Under the pieces are notes generated by a model. It made no database searches. It was not told the origin of the DNA and was given only the letters and a program-made list of their open reading frames with translations. From NCBI GenBank assembly GCA_022791255.1, contig JAAVYR010000021.1:1-35951 (forward strand): 35,951 nucleotides of DNA. The letters are read 5' to 3'. This document shows, one piece after another, positions 21,877 to 30,870 of the stretch; the stretch's first letter is position 1, and each line of letters opens with the position of its first letter. The stretch is from Peptococcaceae bacterium (GTDB lineage: Bacteria > Bacillota > Dehalobacteriia > UBA4068 > JAAVYR01). The translations under genes and the position numbers were made by a program.

Positions 21877-23148
21877 TTGCAAATAGGCAGTGCGATAAAA
21901 GCATTATTGGGAAATGTAAAACAGGTCGTAAAATATGGTAGTTGGCGGGAAATTGGTACATATAATGCTATGTTTTCTTCCTTTGGAAAGGATATTTATC
22001 AAAGTGAGATTATTCGTAGTTGCATCCGAGCCATAGCGGAGAATACGAGCAAAGCCAATGTAAAATGTATCCGGCGTGTTGAGGCTGGTAAAATAGTTGG
22101 AGAAAATCAGCTGCAACGGTTAATACAATATCGTCCGAATTTATACATGAATGGAAAAGATTTTCTATATAAAGTGAGGGCCTTGTTGGAAATTTACAAT
22201 ACGGTATTTATTTTCATAAAAAGAGATGATAAAGGTCGTTGCGTTGGTTTGTATCCTGTTCCACAAGCTAATTGTGAGGCGTTAGATGTTCAGGGCCGTT
22301 TATATATCAAGTTTCTGTTTGCGACGGGTGATAATCTTATTGCTGGTTGGGAAGACTTGGCTGCATTACGAAAAGATTATGTTAAAAGTGATATTTTTGG
22401 AGATGAAAACACTGCAATTTATGGAACATTAAATTTGCTGCATACCTTAAACCAAGGACAGCAAAATGCTATTAAATCTACTGCTAATTTGCGGGGTATT
22501 TTAAAATCTACCAAAGCGATGTTAGATGGGAAGGACCTTAAGAAGAGTCAAGAACAATTTATTCGGGATTATATGAACTCAGCAAACGAAGGAGGTATTG
22601 CAAGTCTTGATGCTACCCAAGATTTTATACCAATTACGATGCAGCCAGCAGTAGCCAATTATAAGCATTTTGAGGAACAGCGTAATAATATCTATCGTTA
22701 CTATGGTGTAAATGAAAATATCTTGACCAGTAAGGCATATGGAGATGAGTGGGAAGCTTTCTATGAGTCTCGCATAGAGCCTTTTTTAATTGCTCTAGGG
22801 TTGGAATTAACTAACAAGATATTTACAGAGAGAGAGCGTGGTTTTGGAAATGAGATTATTTTTGAAGCAAATCGTTTAGCTTATGCTTCTACTTCTGCAA
22901 AAATGAACATGGTTAATCTGATTGATAGAGGGGTTCTGACTATTAACGAGTATCGGGAAATATTAAACTTGTCACCTGTGGAAGGCGGTGATGTTCGGGT
23001 TATTCGTAAGGAATACACGGAAGCACAAAATTTAAATGCTGTGCAAGGAATTAGAGAGGAAGGAGGTGATGTGACAGATGAACTCCAACAGGGAGTGTTG
23101 GGCGCTGGAAATGCCCTTGGTAGCGATATCCAGCGCGAGGAGGATTGA
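21877..23148 (+). CDS. HK97-family portal protein
   Basis: A 423-aa portal; TTG at 21877 with GGGGGTGG upstream. Typical stretches are SEIIRSCIRAIAENTSKANV, NLYMNGKDFLYKVRALLEIY, KSTANLRGILKS and YYGVNENILTSK followed by WEAFYESRIEPFLIALGLEL. It forms the dodecameric vertex ring through which DNA is packaged. The last 71 bp overlap the protease gene in another frame. Confidence 0.94.
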   Translation: MQIGSAIKALLGNVKQVVKYGSWREIGTYNAMFSSFGKDIYQSEIIRSCIRAIAENTSKANVKCIRRVEAGKIVGENQLQRLIQYRPNLYMNGKDFLYKVRALLEIYNTVFIFIKRDDKGRCVGLYPVPQANCEALDVQGRLYIKFLFATGDNLIAGWEDLAALRKDYVKSDIFGDENTAIYGTLNLLHTLNQGQQNAIKSTANLRGILKSTKAMLDGKDLKKSQEQFIRDYMNSANEGGIASLDATQDFIPITMQPAVANYKHFEEQRNNIYRYYGVNENILTSKAYGDEWEAFYESRIEPFLIALGLELTNKIFTERERGFGNEIIFEANRLAYASTSAKMNMVNLIDRGVLTINEYREILNLSPVEGGDVRVIRKEYTEAQNLNAVQGIREEGGDVTDELQQGVLGAGNALGSDIQREED

Positions 23149-23692
23149 TACTGATTTCTATATAGAAGGATATGCAACTACATTCAATAAACCGTATTTA
23201 CTGTACGAGGACAGAAACAACAAATATTTCGAGATGATTGACCGCAATGCATTGGCAAATGCTGATTTATCCGATGTAATTATGCAGTTTGACCATCGTG
23301 GCAAAGTATTAGCAAGACGGTCTAATGGAACGCTAGGAATAGAGCCTGATGATAAAGGGCTTTTTATTTTTGCCGATTTAAGTAAATCCAATGAGGCAAG
23401 AAATCTTCACGAGGAAATTGTTAACGGCCTGACAACTAAGATGAGCTGGAAGTTTACAGTTGCTAAAGATGTATACAACAGAGAAACCAGAACAAGAACA
23501 ATCTTGGAAATTAAAAAGGTTTATGATGTATCGGCGGTATCATTGCCGGCAAATGCCGACACTGAAATAAATGCTCGTTCCTATTTTGACGGAGTGATTG
23601 AAATGGAAAAGCAGGAGTTGCTTGAGCAGAAAAAAGCCTTAGAACTCGAAAAACTAAAGTATGAAGTATTAGGAGGTATATCATGGAATTAA
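23078..23692 (+). CDS. Prohead maturation protease (HK97 family, U35-like)
   Basis: A 204-aa protein starting within the portal gene (RBS GGAAGGAGGTG). Motifs: FYIEGYATTFNKPYLLY, the catalytic His in MQFDHRGKVLARRSNGTL, and the catalytic Ser in TTKMSWKFTV, followed by VYDVSAVSLPANADTEI. It cleaves the delta domain of the capsid protein during procapsid maturation. The C-terminal tail is coiled and charged. It overlaps the capsid gene by 10 bp. Confidence 0.93.
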   Translation: MNSNRECWALEMPLVAISSARRIDTDFYIEGYATTFNKPYLLYEDRNNKYFEMIDRNALANADLSDVIMQFDHRGKVLARRSNGTLGIEPDDKGLFIFADLSKSNEARNLHEEIVNGLTTKMSWKFTVAKDVYNRETRTRTILEIKKVYDVSAVSLPANADTEINARSYFDGVIEMEKQELLEQKKALELEKLKYEVLGGISWN

Positions 23693-24834
23693 AAGACATG
23701 AATTTGAACGATGTGGAAAGCCGGTTATTTGACCTGGACAAGCAAGTGAAAGAAAGTAATAGTGTGGATTTTGTGAAAGATGCCCAAAAGGAAAAGGAAC
23801 AGCTTTTACAAAGAAAAGCAGAATTGCAGGAACTAGAACAGCGAAAAAAGGATATTTTTTCAATCGAAAATGGCGCAGGGCAAAAGAAAGAGGAACGAAT
23901 GGGAGGATATAAAGTGGAAGAAAAAACATATGGAGTTAATACCCCAGAATACCGCATGGCTTTTTTAAAACAAATGCAAGGTAAAGAATTGGATGTAGAA
24001 GAAAGAACAGCATTAACCGCTGCATCTGCCGTAATTCCTACTACTACAATGAACCAAATTATTGGACAGTTAGAACTAGCGCCAATGATTGCAGCAGTAG
24101 ATGTATCCTATATTCCCGGCAATGTTTCTTTTCCAGTTGAAAATGTCATTAATGATGCCAATTGGGTAGAAATGGCAACAGCAGCAACGGATGCAGCAGA
24201 TAGTTTGTCCATGATTACCTTAGGAGCATATAAACTAATTAAAACCATAGAAATTACTGCTGATGTACAAGCAATGGGGATTGATGCTTTTGAAAGATGG
24301 TTGGTTGCCCGTCTTGTGAATAAACTTGAAAAAGCGATTAGCAATGCAATTCTCAATGGTACTGGGAAAAACCAGCCTACTGGATTATTAAAAAGTGGTG
24401 AAATTACAAATACTGGTACTTTTACAAAAGATGGTCTTACTTACGAGGATATCTTGGGGATTATTGCATCAATCCCAAGCCAATATATGCCAGAAGCGCA
24501 GTTTGTTTTGCATCGTACTTTATTTTACAGGGAAGTGTTAGGTTTAACAGATACTAATGGCAAACCTGTTATTGTAAGAGACCCGCAAAGCCCTGCTAAA
24601 TTAAATATTTTGGGATACCCGGTGCTTGTAGACGATAATTGTCCTGCTGACACAATTATTTTTGGGCGAACAAAAGGGTATAAATTTAATTTTGCAAGTA
24701 TGCCTACAGTAAAATCTGATGAGTCGGTTGGTTTCCGGTCTGGTACTACTGTTTACCGTGGTATGGTTTTATGTGATGGTAAATTGGGGGATAAAAATGG
24801 TCTATGTGTTTATAAAAGAGCAACGGCAGCATAG
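23683..24834 (+). CDS. Major capsid protein, HK97 fold, with N-terminal delta domain
   Basis: A 383-aa protein. Residues 1-65 are a charged coiled coil (internal scaffold or delta domain, removed by the protease). The mature shell begins near KTYGVNTPEYRMAFL. HK97-fold stretches include AASAVIPTTTMNQIIGQLEL, INDANWVEMATAA, KLEKAISNAILNGTGKNQPT and the C-terminal FGRTKGYKFNFAS. RBS GGAGG. No separate scaffold gene exists, as expected. Confidence 0.95.
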   Translation: MELKDMNLNDVESRLFDLDKQVKESNSVDFVKDAQKEKEQLLQRKAELQELEQRKKDIFSIENGAGQKKEERMGGYKVEEKTYGVNTPEYRMAFLKQMQGKELDVEERTALTAASAVIPTTTMNQIIGQLELAPMIAAVDVSYIPGNVSFPVENVINDANWVEMATAATDAADSLSMITLGAYKLIKTIEITADVQAMGIDAFERWLVARLVNKLEKAISNAILNGTGKNQPTGLLKSGEITNTGTFTKDGLTYEDILGIIASIPSQYMPEAQFVLHRTLFYREVLGLTDTNGKPVIVRDPQSPAKLNILGYPVLVDDNCPADTIIFGRTKGYKFNFASMPTVKSDESVGFRSGTTVYRGMVLCDGKLGDKNGLCVYKRATAA

Positions 24835-24838
24835 TGTA

Positions 24839-24863
24839 AAGGAAGGAGCCAACCTTCCTTTTT
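24839..24863 (+). terminator. Weak hairpin-T terminator after the capsid gene
   Basis: AAGGAAGG/CCTTCCTT stem (24839-24860, loop AGCCAA) with a short T run. Probably a partial terminator that lowers expression of the connector and tail genes relative to capsid, or an mRNA-stabilising 3' end. Confidence 0.65.
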
Positions 24864-24881
24864 AGTTAGGAGGGAAATTAC

Positions 24882-25157
24882 ATGCTGGAAGCTGTAAAGC
24901 TTGCTTTACGCATTAGCCACAATAAATTAGATGGTGAAATTCAAGATTATATAATTGTAGCGCAGAGAGAATTAATGCGGCTAGGGGTATCGGAAGCTAT
25001 GGCAACAAGTGAAGTTGAGCCGCTAATTGTGGAGGCTGTAAAAACCTATTGCAAATATGCCTATGCTACAGATGAAAAACAGCGAGATGGTTATTTTAAC
25101 AGTTGGCAATATCAGGCGGACTGTTTGAGTAAGACTGCCTTTTATAGAGGGGGATAG
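24882..25157 (+). CDS. Head-tail connector, gp6-like
   Basis: A 91-aa helical protein (LEAVKLALRISHNKLDGEIQ, then IIVAQRELMRLGVSEA) matching the HK97 gp6/SPP1 gp15-type adaptor that sits under the portal. RBS AGGAGGG; position after the capsid gene is standard. Confidence 0.85.
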   Translation: MLEAVKLALRISHNKLDGEIQDYIIVAQRELMRLGVSEAMATSEVEPLIVEAVKTYCKYAYATDEKQRDGYFNSWQYQADCLSKTAFYRGG

Positions 25158-25161
25158 GCTA

Positions 25162-25467
25162 ATGTATAACGATATCATTACATTGCTTTCCGTTGAACAT
25201 ACTGTAAGTGATGCAGGCGACACCATGGAAACCATTACAGGAAAAGAGGTTTTTGCCAGAGTAAAAAGCATCAGCATGAAAGAAACATATGAAGGGATTG
25301 CCGTTGGGTTAAAGCCGGAATGTGTTTTTGTTCTTGCTGATTATTATGACTATGACGGTCAAAAGGATATTGAATATAACGGTGTTCGTTATTCCGTTTT
25401 GCGGCATTATCGCAGACCTGGAAGTATTGAATTGGAATTGGTGGTGGTTGCTGATGCCAGTACCTAA
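25162..25467 (+). CDS. Head closure/head-tail adaptor protein
   Basis: A 101-aa beta-barrel-like protein (TITGKEVFARVKSISMKETY, LADYYDYDGQKDIEYNGVRY then SVLRHYRRPG), the pattern of SPP1 gp16-type stoppers. RBS GAGGGGG. It overlaps the next gene by 14 bp. It seals the portal channel and docks the tail. Confidence 0.8.
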   Translation: MYNDIITLLSVEHTVSDAGDTMETITGKEVFARVKSISMKETYEGIAVGLKPECVFVLADYYDYDGQKDIEYNGVRYSVLRHYRRPGSIELELVVVADAST

Positions 25468-25954
25468 GTCAGTGACTAAGATAAATAAGGATGGGGTGCA
25501 ATTTATTTCTAGCGTGGATAGAGTAAGTTATACCATTGAGGAGTTAACCAGAGCGGCTTTACGAGATGCGGGCAGATATTTATCAAAAGAGGTTAGAAAA
25601 ATGGTTCCTGTTTTTCGCGGTGTCTTAAAAAGATGCGTTGGCGTATGGGTAAAAAAGGACCGTTCTACCGGGCAAGTGCTATTGCAAATGGGTATATATA
25701 GCAATAAAAAGGCAAAGGAAAAGGGGTTAACACCTGCATATCATGCCCACTTGGTACAGTTTGGTTATGAACATGTCGGGAGCGGTCATGTGAATGGGGT
25801 TAATTATTTGGATTTCCCTGTCTATAAAAACATCCAGACAATACAACAAATAGAAAGTCAGTATCTTTCCGCATTAAATGATGAAAACGAGGCGTTGTCT
25901 CTGATACAAAGCACAATGGACAAGGATGGGGAAGTTGATGAAAACAAATACTAA
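25454..25954 (+). CDS. HK97 gp10-like tail-joining protein
   Basis: A 166-aa protein; ATG at 25454 (MPVPKSVTKINKDGVQFISS) with GGTGGTGG upstream. The frame before it is a shadow of the previous gene. Contains AALRDAGRYLSKEVRKMVPV (helix then basic KMVPV motif) and GLTPAYHAHLVQFGYEHVGS, the gp10 family signature. Joins head and tail or completes the tail. Normal length. Confidence 0.85.
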   Translation: MPVPKSVTKINKDGVQFISSVDRVSYTIEELTRAALRDAGRYLSKEVRKMVPVFRGVLKRCVGVWVKKDRSTGQVLLQMGIYSNKKAKEKGLTPAYHAHLVQFGYEHVGSGHVNGVNYLDFPVYKNIQTIQQIESQYLSALNDENEALSLIQSTMDKDGEVDENKY

Positions 25955-26315
25955 AGAATTACGCATACAGCTAAAGAAGTTATTAGAGACACTATGTAGT
26001 AGAGTATACTTTAATCAAACAGAGTTCCCTATTGCTTATCCATACTGTATCTTTTCTTTGATTTCGCTACTTGATGATTATGGTAAAAGGTCTTATCAAT
26101 TGGAGATAAACCTTATTGATTTAGGTAAATCTACAGAAAAGATAGAGGAGATTGCAGATGAAATGCAAGACCTATTGGACCATTACAATTTTTCTAATCA
26201 GCTGATTTCATTTTTTTCTTATATGGGGCAAAGAAATGTGGTTTCAGAAGCAAACAAAGAAATAAAAAGAGTAAGATTATTGTTTAACTTATATGTTTAT
26301 TCAAGGGAGGAATAA
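25938..26315 (+). CDS. Tail terminator protein
   Basis: A 125-aa alpha/beta protein (KLLETLCSRVYFNQTEFPIA, YPYCIFSLISLLDDYGKRSY, LEINLIDLGKSTEKIEEIAD) of the gpU/gp17-like tail terminator class. ATG at 25938 (MKTNTKELR) is chosen for its GGGGAAG spacing; ATG at 25926 is possible. It caps the tail tube and fixes its length with the tape measure. Confidence 0.75.
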   Translation: MKTNTKELRIQLKKLLETLCSRVYFNQTEFPIAYPYCIFSLISLLDDYGKRSYQLEINLIDLGKSTEKIEEIADEMQDLLDHYNFSNQLISFFSYMGQRNVVSEANKEIKRVRLLFNLYVYSREE

Positions 26316-26318
26316 AGA

Positions 26319-26903
26319 ATGCCAAGAATTACGGGATTGACAGCTAAAACGCCAGAAAATCTTCTTCTGGATGTGGGAGCATTTTTTCTAAATTATGATG
26401 TAAAAACTGATACCCCTAAAACAGCAGCCAGTAAGTTAATTGGCGCAACACAAGGGGGTGGGTCATTTTCTGCTGTTCCCACTACACGGAGAATAGAGAT
26501 AGACGGGGTTAAGGGAGCGGCAAAAGGACTTGAAACTATAGACGAATGGGCAGTCACAATGGTTTCTAATGTGAAAGAAATAACAGCTGCAAATCTTGCG
26601 CTTGCGTTGGGTGCTGCCTCTATTTCAAACGAGACAACTCCTGCTAATTATAAAAAAATTATAGCTAAGGAAGATTTTGAAGATGCGGACTATGCTGAAA
26701 ATATTACTTGGATTGGAAATCTAAAAGGGAACTCTTTACCCATTATCATTATCATGAAAAACGCTATTAGTCTTAATGGATTGACCTTAACTGTAGCCGA
26801 TAAAAGTGAAGCTGTTATTCCTATTACGCTAACAGGTCATTATAGCTTAGATGATTTAGAAACACCGCCATTTGAGATTTACTATCCAACGAAAGAAAAT
26901 TAG
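26319..26903 (+). CDS. Major tail tube protein
   Basis: A 194-aa protein (TAKTPENLLLDVGAFFLNYD, IGATQGGGSFSAVPTTRRIE, IDGVKGAAKGLETIDEW and TLTGHYSLDDLETPPFEIYY) typical of phage tail tube subunits of Bacillota siphoviruses. Each ring of the tail tube is a hexamer. RBS AGGGAGGA. It is followed by the gpG/gpGT chaperone region, the expected order. Confidence 0.9.
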   Translation: MPRITGLTAKTPENLLLDVGAFFLNYDVKTDTPKTAASKLIGATQGGGSFSAVPTTRRIEIDGVKGAAKGLETIDEWAVTMVSNVKEITAANLALALGAASISNETTPANYKKIIAKEDFEDADYAENITWIGNLKGNSLPIIIIMKNAISLNGLTLTVADKSEAVIPITLTGHYSLDDLETPPFEIYYPTKEN

Positions 26904-26920
26904 TAAAAGAGGGTGAGATA

Positions 26921-27262
26921 ATGCGTAAATTGCAAACAATAGATGTTTTTAATGCGTTACGGGTGGTAAAAAGAGCGGGGATTAAAGAACAATTAATGCC
27001 CTATATAAAGGAATTGACAAAAAAAGAAAAGTCCATAGAAAATCTAGGCATTGCCAGCGTGTTAACACTGGTTGAAATATTGTCAGAACAAAAAGCAGAA
27101 ATGGCCATTTATGAGGTTTTATCCGGTCCTTTTGAGGTGTCTGCCGATGATGTTGCTAAGATGAACCTAGATGTATTTACTGAAAATTTAGAAGTTTTAA
27201 GCAGGGAAAATAATTTGCCTGCTTTTTTTACTGCATTAGCAGGTATGATTACGAAGAAATAA
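26921..27262 (+). CDS. Tail assembly chaperone gpG-like (zero frame)
   Basis: A 113-aa helical protein (VFNALRVVKRAGIKEQLMPY, SIENLGIASVLTLVEILSEQ). It lies between tube and tape measure, which is the position of gpG. Near its end the codons GCT TTT TTT contain T TTT TTT, and a -1 slip there joins it to the frame at 27229-27522. The short form and the fusion together fold and assemble the tape measure and tube. Confidence 0.88.
   Translation: MRKLQTIDVFNALRVVKRAGIKEQLMPYIKELTKKEKSIENLGIASVLTLVEILSEQKAEMAIYEVLSGPFEVSADDVAKMNLDVFTENLEVLSRENNLPAFFTALAGMITKK
27223..27229 (+). promoter_or_regulatory. -1 ribosomal frameshift site T TTT TTT
   Basis: T7 heptamer in the register X XXY YYZ relative to the gpG frame (GCT TTT TTT ACT). 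After a -1 slip the next codon is TAC at 27229 and the frame is open to 27522. Confidence 0.85.
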
Positions 27263-27522
27263 TTGACCTGCTATTAAAAAGGTACTCTTCTCTAGAGTGC
27301 CTTTTTTCTTTTGATTTAGAGGATGCAATAACTATTATTAATTACGCTTGCCGGCAACAGGAAGAGGAACAGATATTTTTACGCTGGATTGTTGGGGCAC
27401 AATATGAAATGTCGTTTGATGATTTTAAGTACAGACTGCAGTCACCAAAATTGAAAGCAGAAGAGGCAATTTTAGAAAATGTATATGGAATTATTGCCTC
27501 TATCCAGAAAGAAGGTGAGTAG
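27229..27522 (+). CDS. gpT part of the gpGT frameshift product
   Basis: 97 codons after the shift, without a good start or RBS of its own, so reached only by -1 frameshifting from gpG (gpGT about 200 aa). The segment reads LEDAITIINYACRQQEEEQI, RWIVGAQYEMSFDDFKYRL, LKAEEAILENVYGIIASIQK, the same pattern as Bacillota gpT proteins. It stops one base before the tape measure TTG. Confidence 0.85.
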   Translation, partial: YCISRYDYEEIIDLLLKRYSSLECLFSFDLEDAITIINYACRQQEEEQIFLRWIVGAQYEMSFDDFKYRLQSPKLKAEEAILENVYGIIASIQKEGE

Positions 27523-28977
27523 TTGGAAATATTTAAGCTCTTTGGCAGTATTTTTGTGGACTCTGATAAGGCCCAGGAGTCTATTTCTAAAACAGATAAA
27601 AAGGCTGCCGGGCTGGCTGACCGGTTTAAGAGTGGCATTAAAACTGCTGCAAAATGGGGAGCTGCATTAACAGGAGCTGCTGTTGCTGTAGGTGCTGCAT
27701 TGTTAGGCGTTGATAAGGCTACAAAAGAATATCGGGAAAATTTGGCTAAACTAAATACTGCATTTGAAGTAAATGGAATGTCAGCTGAAAATGCCAAGAT
27801 GGCGTATTCTGGATTGTATAAAATTATTGGGGATAATGATACTGCAACAGAAGCAGCACAATTATTAGCCAATTTAGCGCAAAATGAGGAAGACTTAGCT
27901 AATTGGACGGAAATATCTGCTGGAGTGATGGGGACCTTTGGCGATGCGTTACCTATCAATAGTTTGATTGAGGCGGCAAATGAAACAGCAAAAACCGGAC
28001 AAGTTACTGGAGCATTAGCAGATGCTTTAAATTGGGCTGGTATCAGTGAAGACGCATTTAATGCTCGACTTGCTCAATGTGGCTCGGAGCAAGAACGAAA
28101 TGCATTGATTACGCAGACCTTAACAGCAACTTATCAAGATGCGGCTATCGCCTTCAATGAGAACAACAAAGAAATTTCCGCCGCTAGAGAAGCACAAATG
28201 CAATTAGACGAAACAATGGCTAAATTGGGGGAAGCCGTTGGAAATGTAAAAAATCAGTTAATGATTGATTTTTTGCCAGCAATATCCAGCGTTATATCAG
28301 CTTTTATTGATTTTGTAGAAGGCGTAGATGGAGCAGATGAAGCCCTTAGAAATGCTGTAAAAAACATGGTTGGCGTTATAATGGAAAAACTTCCAGATTT
28401 TTTAAATTTTGGGGTAGAGGTTATAGCTTCAATTGCATCTGGAGTAATTTCTAATCTGCCATATTTGTTGAAAAAAGTGCCTGGAATTGTGTTTGAAATA
28501 GTGAAAGCCTTTGGGGCTTTGGGAGTTGAACTTTTTAACTGTGGTAAACAATTATTTATGCAGTTATGGGATGGTTTAAAATCAATCTGGACAAATGTTT
28601 CTAATTGGGTATCTAGTAAAGTGAATTGGTTAAAAGATAAATTGATGTTTTGGAGGTCCTCTACAAAAGAGATAGAAGATACCACCTTTGATAATATTGG
28701 TAGTATTGATGGTTCGCATGCTAGCGGTCTTGCTTTTGTTCCATATGATGGGTATCGTGCGGAGTTACATAGAGGGGAACGCATTATGACCGCAGAGGAA
28801 AATAATAGCCTATATGAGCAAATTGTTAATGGAATTATCACTGCTTTTGGTGGAATGTCTGGTTGTGTAGGACAAAATATTAATTTAACAGTAAACTTGG
28901 ATAGTAAGCAAATAGCCGAAGTCGTTTTTGACCCCTTACGGAATGTGGCCAAGCAAAAGGGGGTTGCATTTGGATAA
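27523..28977 (+). CDS. Tail tape measure protein (short)
   Basis: A 484-aa protein starting with TTG at 27523 (RBS GAAGGTGAG). N-terminal MEIFKLFGSIFVDSDKAQES is the usual tape-measure start. A hydrophobic region follows (about 44-66, AAKWGAALTGAAVAVGAALL), then long helices, then membrane-like segments (about 250-350, with SVISAFIDFVEGVDGADEAL and VIASIASGVISNLPYL), and a C-terminal module with AFVPYDGYRAELHRGERIM, widespread in tape measures. At 484 aa it predicts a short tail, roughly 70 nm by the usual 0.15 nm per residue. Confidence 0.92.
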   Translation: MEIFKLFGSIFVDSDKAQESISKTDKKAAGLADRFKSGIKTAAKWGAALTGAAVAVGAALLGVDKATKEYRENLAKLNTAFEVNGMSAENAKMAYSGLYKIIGDNDTATEAAQLLANLAQNEEDLANWTEISAGVMGTFGDALPINSLIEAANETAKTGQVTGALADALNWAGISEDAFNARLAQCGSEQERNALITQTLTATYQDAAIAFNENNKEISAAREAQMQLDETMAKLGEAVGNVKNQLMIDFLPAISSVISAFIDFVEGVDGADEALRNAVKNMVGVIMEKLPDFLNFGVEVIASIASGVISNLPYLLKKVPGIVFEIVKAFGALGVELFNCGKQLFMQLWDGLKSIWTNVSNWVSSKVNWLKDKLMFWRSSTKEIEDTTFDNIGSIDGSHASGLAFVPYDGYRAELHRGERIMTAEENNSLYEQIVNGIITAFGGMSGCVGQNINLTVNLDSKQIAEVVFDPLRNVAKQKGVAFG

Positions 28978-29329
28978 GCTATTAATTGAAGGCATTGAGA
29001 TGCCGCGGACAAGAACTTTGGAAGTGGGGGGCTCCTATCTTGCCAAAGAAACAACCATGGCCAGCGGTAAAATTGTCCGGGATATTATTGGTTATCGAAA
29101 AGAGCTAACAGCCGAATGGGAATGGGTGCCAGATGGTCTTTTGCAGCAATTACTACCTATTATTCGTTCTGGGAATTTCATACTCATTGAATATCCTGAC
29201 CCGGCACAAGGCGATACTTTTGGATTTTTTACCATTGAAATAGACCCACAAAAAATATTCAAATTCAAAAATGGGGTGCCTTATTGGTATGGGGTAAAGA
29301 TAAAGGCCGTTGCCCAGGAGGTGGAATAA
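28970..29329 (+). CDS. DUF6711-like tail protein
   Basis: A 120-aa protein. TTG at 28970 (LDKLLIEGIEMP) has GGGGG six bases upstream and overlaps the tape measure by 8 bp. Core: ASGKIVRDIIGYRKELTAEW, IEYPDPAQGDTFGFFTIEI and NGVPYWYGVKIKA, which recalls the DUF6711 proteins found after the tape measure in Clostridia phages. Probably part of the tail tip or baseplate. Confidence 0.72.
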   Translation: MDKLLIEGIEMPRTRTLEVGGSYLAKETTMASGKIVRDIIGYRKELTAEWEWVPDGLLQQLLPIIRSGNFILIEYPDPAQGDTFGFFTIEIDPQKIFKFKNGVPYWYGVKIKAVAQEVE

Positions 29330-30870
29330 TGCAGTGGGTTAGTGGAAGTTACCAGCCTTTTTCTGATAGCCGCCGTGTTGGCTTAGGTTTTTCCTTTGGT
29401 GTCATTGCGCCAGAAGCGGCGGCCATAGCCCAGCCTACATCTTCCCCTCAAGCAGAATATTCTCAAATAGAACAAACCCATGATGGGATTGAAAAACCTT
29501 TTGCTAAATATGCAACTCTAGAGGGCGATGGTTTTCTTCTTGATAACTCTTTTCGTCTCTATCCTAAAGCAGACGCCATCAGCGGCTTACAAACTGGGTG
29601 GATTTCATCTCCATTATCAGATGGAAATGGTGTATTTGGAGAGGACCCATATCTCATGTTTTCTTTTGCAGCAGACCAATCAAGTTATGGGTTTACGCTT
29701 ATTTTTGATGAACATCTTCCAGATATATTTGCAACGGAAATACGGATTACAGCATTGGATGCCTCTGAAAATGTGTTAAGCCAAAAGACTTTTTATCCTG
29801 ATAATTGGAAGTTTATAGCAGATATGGCTGTTATGAACTACAGGAAAATAAGGATTGATTTCTTAAAGACCAGTAAGCCTTTTTACCGGGTTAAAATTTC
29901 CGAAGTGGTCTTTGGTATTACCTATGAATATAGCAGTCGGAATATTGTTAGTGCCGATAGCAAACATGCTGTCTCTCCTTGGTCTGAGACTTTACCTAGT
30001 GGGGAAGTAACGGTAACTATTGATAATAGTAATCAGCTATATAATATGGTTAACCCTACCGGTCTTTATGCCTATTTACAGGATGGGCAAACCATGGACT
30101 GGTTTATTGAAATAAATGGTGAAAAGGTATCTATGGGCAAACAGCATTTTACAGATGCCAAGTCTAATGATGGGGGCTTGACGGCAACGATTACCTTTAA
30201 TGATTGGCTATTTCTTTTAGATAATGTGAAATATGACCAAGGCACGACGGGAACATGGACCCTGCAAGAGGCCGTTACTTCTATTCTTGGTGTTTCGGGG
30301 TTAGGGGTAACAGCTGTATTTGATGCTGGTTGTGGGGAAACCGTCATAAATAGATGTGTTCCAGTGGGAACAAGCTGTCGCGAGGCTATTCGTTTGGCGG
30401 CACAAGCCGCTAAAACTTGCTGTTATGTTGATAGATACAATCATCTTCATTTCATAAAGCCTATTTTAGGAGAAAAAGAAAAGGAAATTACCCAAGATGA
30501 ATTGGCAGCAGATGCCCAAATCAAGGTTGGTCAGCTATATAATATGGTAAAAATAAGCGTATTGGACAGCTTCACAGAGGCAAAGGACGAAACAGTTTAT
30601 ACCGCAGGAACGGTAGGAAGTGAAGAAATTGCTAGGATTTATGAAATATCTAACCCTTTGGTGAGAGATGGTAGTTGTGCTGATTGGATTTTAGCAATGT
30701 TGCAGCGGCGGGTTTCCTATGAGTTTACTTATCGGGGCGACCCTTCCCTTGATTTGCTTGATGTATTACAGGTTAATGATATATATGGGGTAAATGATAC
30801 CTCTATTCTCATTGAACATAATTTCAAATATGACGGGGGGCTTGAAGCAGATGGAACAACCATTAAGTAA
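29329..30870 (+). CDS. Tail tip/minor tail protein
   Basis: A 513-aa protein; ATG at 29329 overlaps the previous stop (TAATG) with GGAGGTGG upstream. The N-terminal 200 residues are beta-rich with a carbohydrate-binding-like jelly roll (LMFSFAADQSSYGFTLIFDE then TEIRITALDASE). The middle (about 225-340) repeats a phage tail pattern (KHAVSPWSETLPSGEVTVTI, MDWFIEINGEKVSMGKQHFT). The C-terminal part (TWTLQEAVTSILGVSGLGVT and following) resembles tail-associated hub segments. Likely the distal tail hub linking tape measure to fibres. Exact family uncertain. Confidence 0.7.
   Translation: MQWVSGSYQPFSDSRRVGLGFSFGVIAPEAAAIAQPTSSPQAEYSQIEQTHDGIEKPFAKYATLEGDGFLLDNSFRLYPKADAISGLQTGWISSPLSDGNGVFGEDPYLMFSFAADQSSYGFTLIFDEHLPDIFATEIRITALDASENVLSQKTFYPDNWKFIADMAVMNYRKIRIDFLKTSKPFYRVKISEVVFGITYEYSSRNIVSADSKHAVSPWSETLPSGEVTVTIDNSNQLYNMVNPTGLYAYLQDGQTMDWFIEINGEKVSMGKQHFTDAKSNDGGLTATITFNDWLFLLDNVKYDQGTTGTWTLQEAVTSILGVSGLGVTAVFDAGCGETVINRCVPVGTSCREAIRLAAQAAKTCCYVDRYNHLHFIKPILGEKEKEITQDELAADAQIKVGQLYNMVKISVLDSFTEAKDETVYTAGTVGSEEIARIYEISNPLVRDGSCADWILAMLQRRVSYEFTYRGDPSLDLLDVLQVNDIYGVNDTSILIEHNFKYDGGLEADGTTIK

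Noticed and set aside
25322-25453. Hydrophobic N-terminal extension of the gp10-like protein
   Set aside because: It is a shadow of the preceding adaptor gene in another frame; the ATG at 25454 fits the family start.
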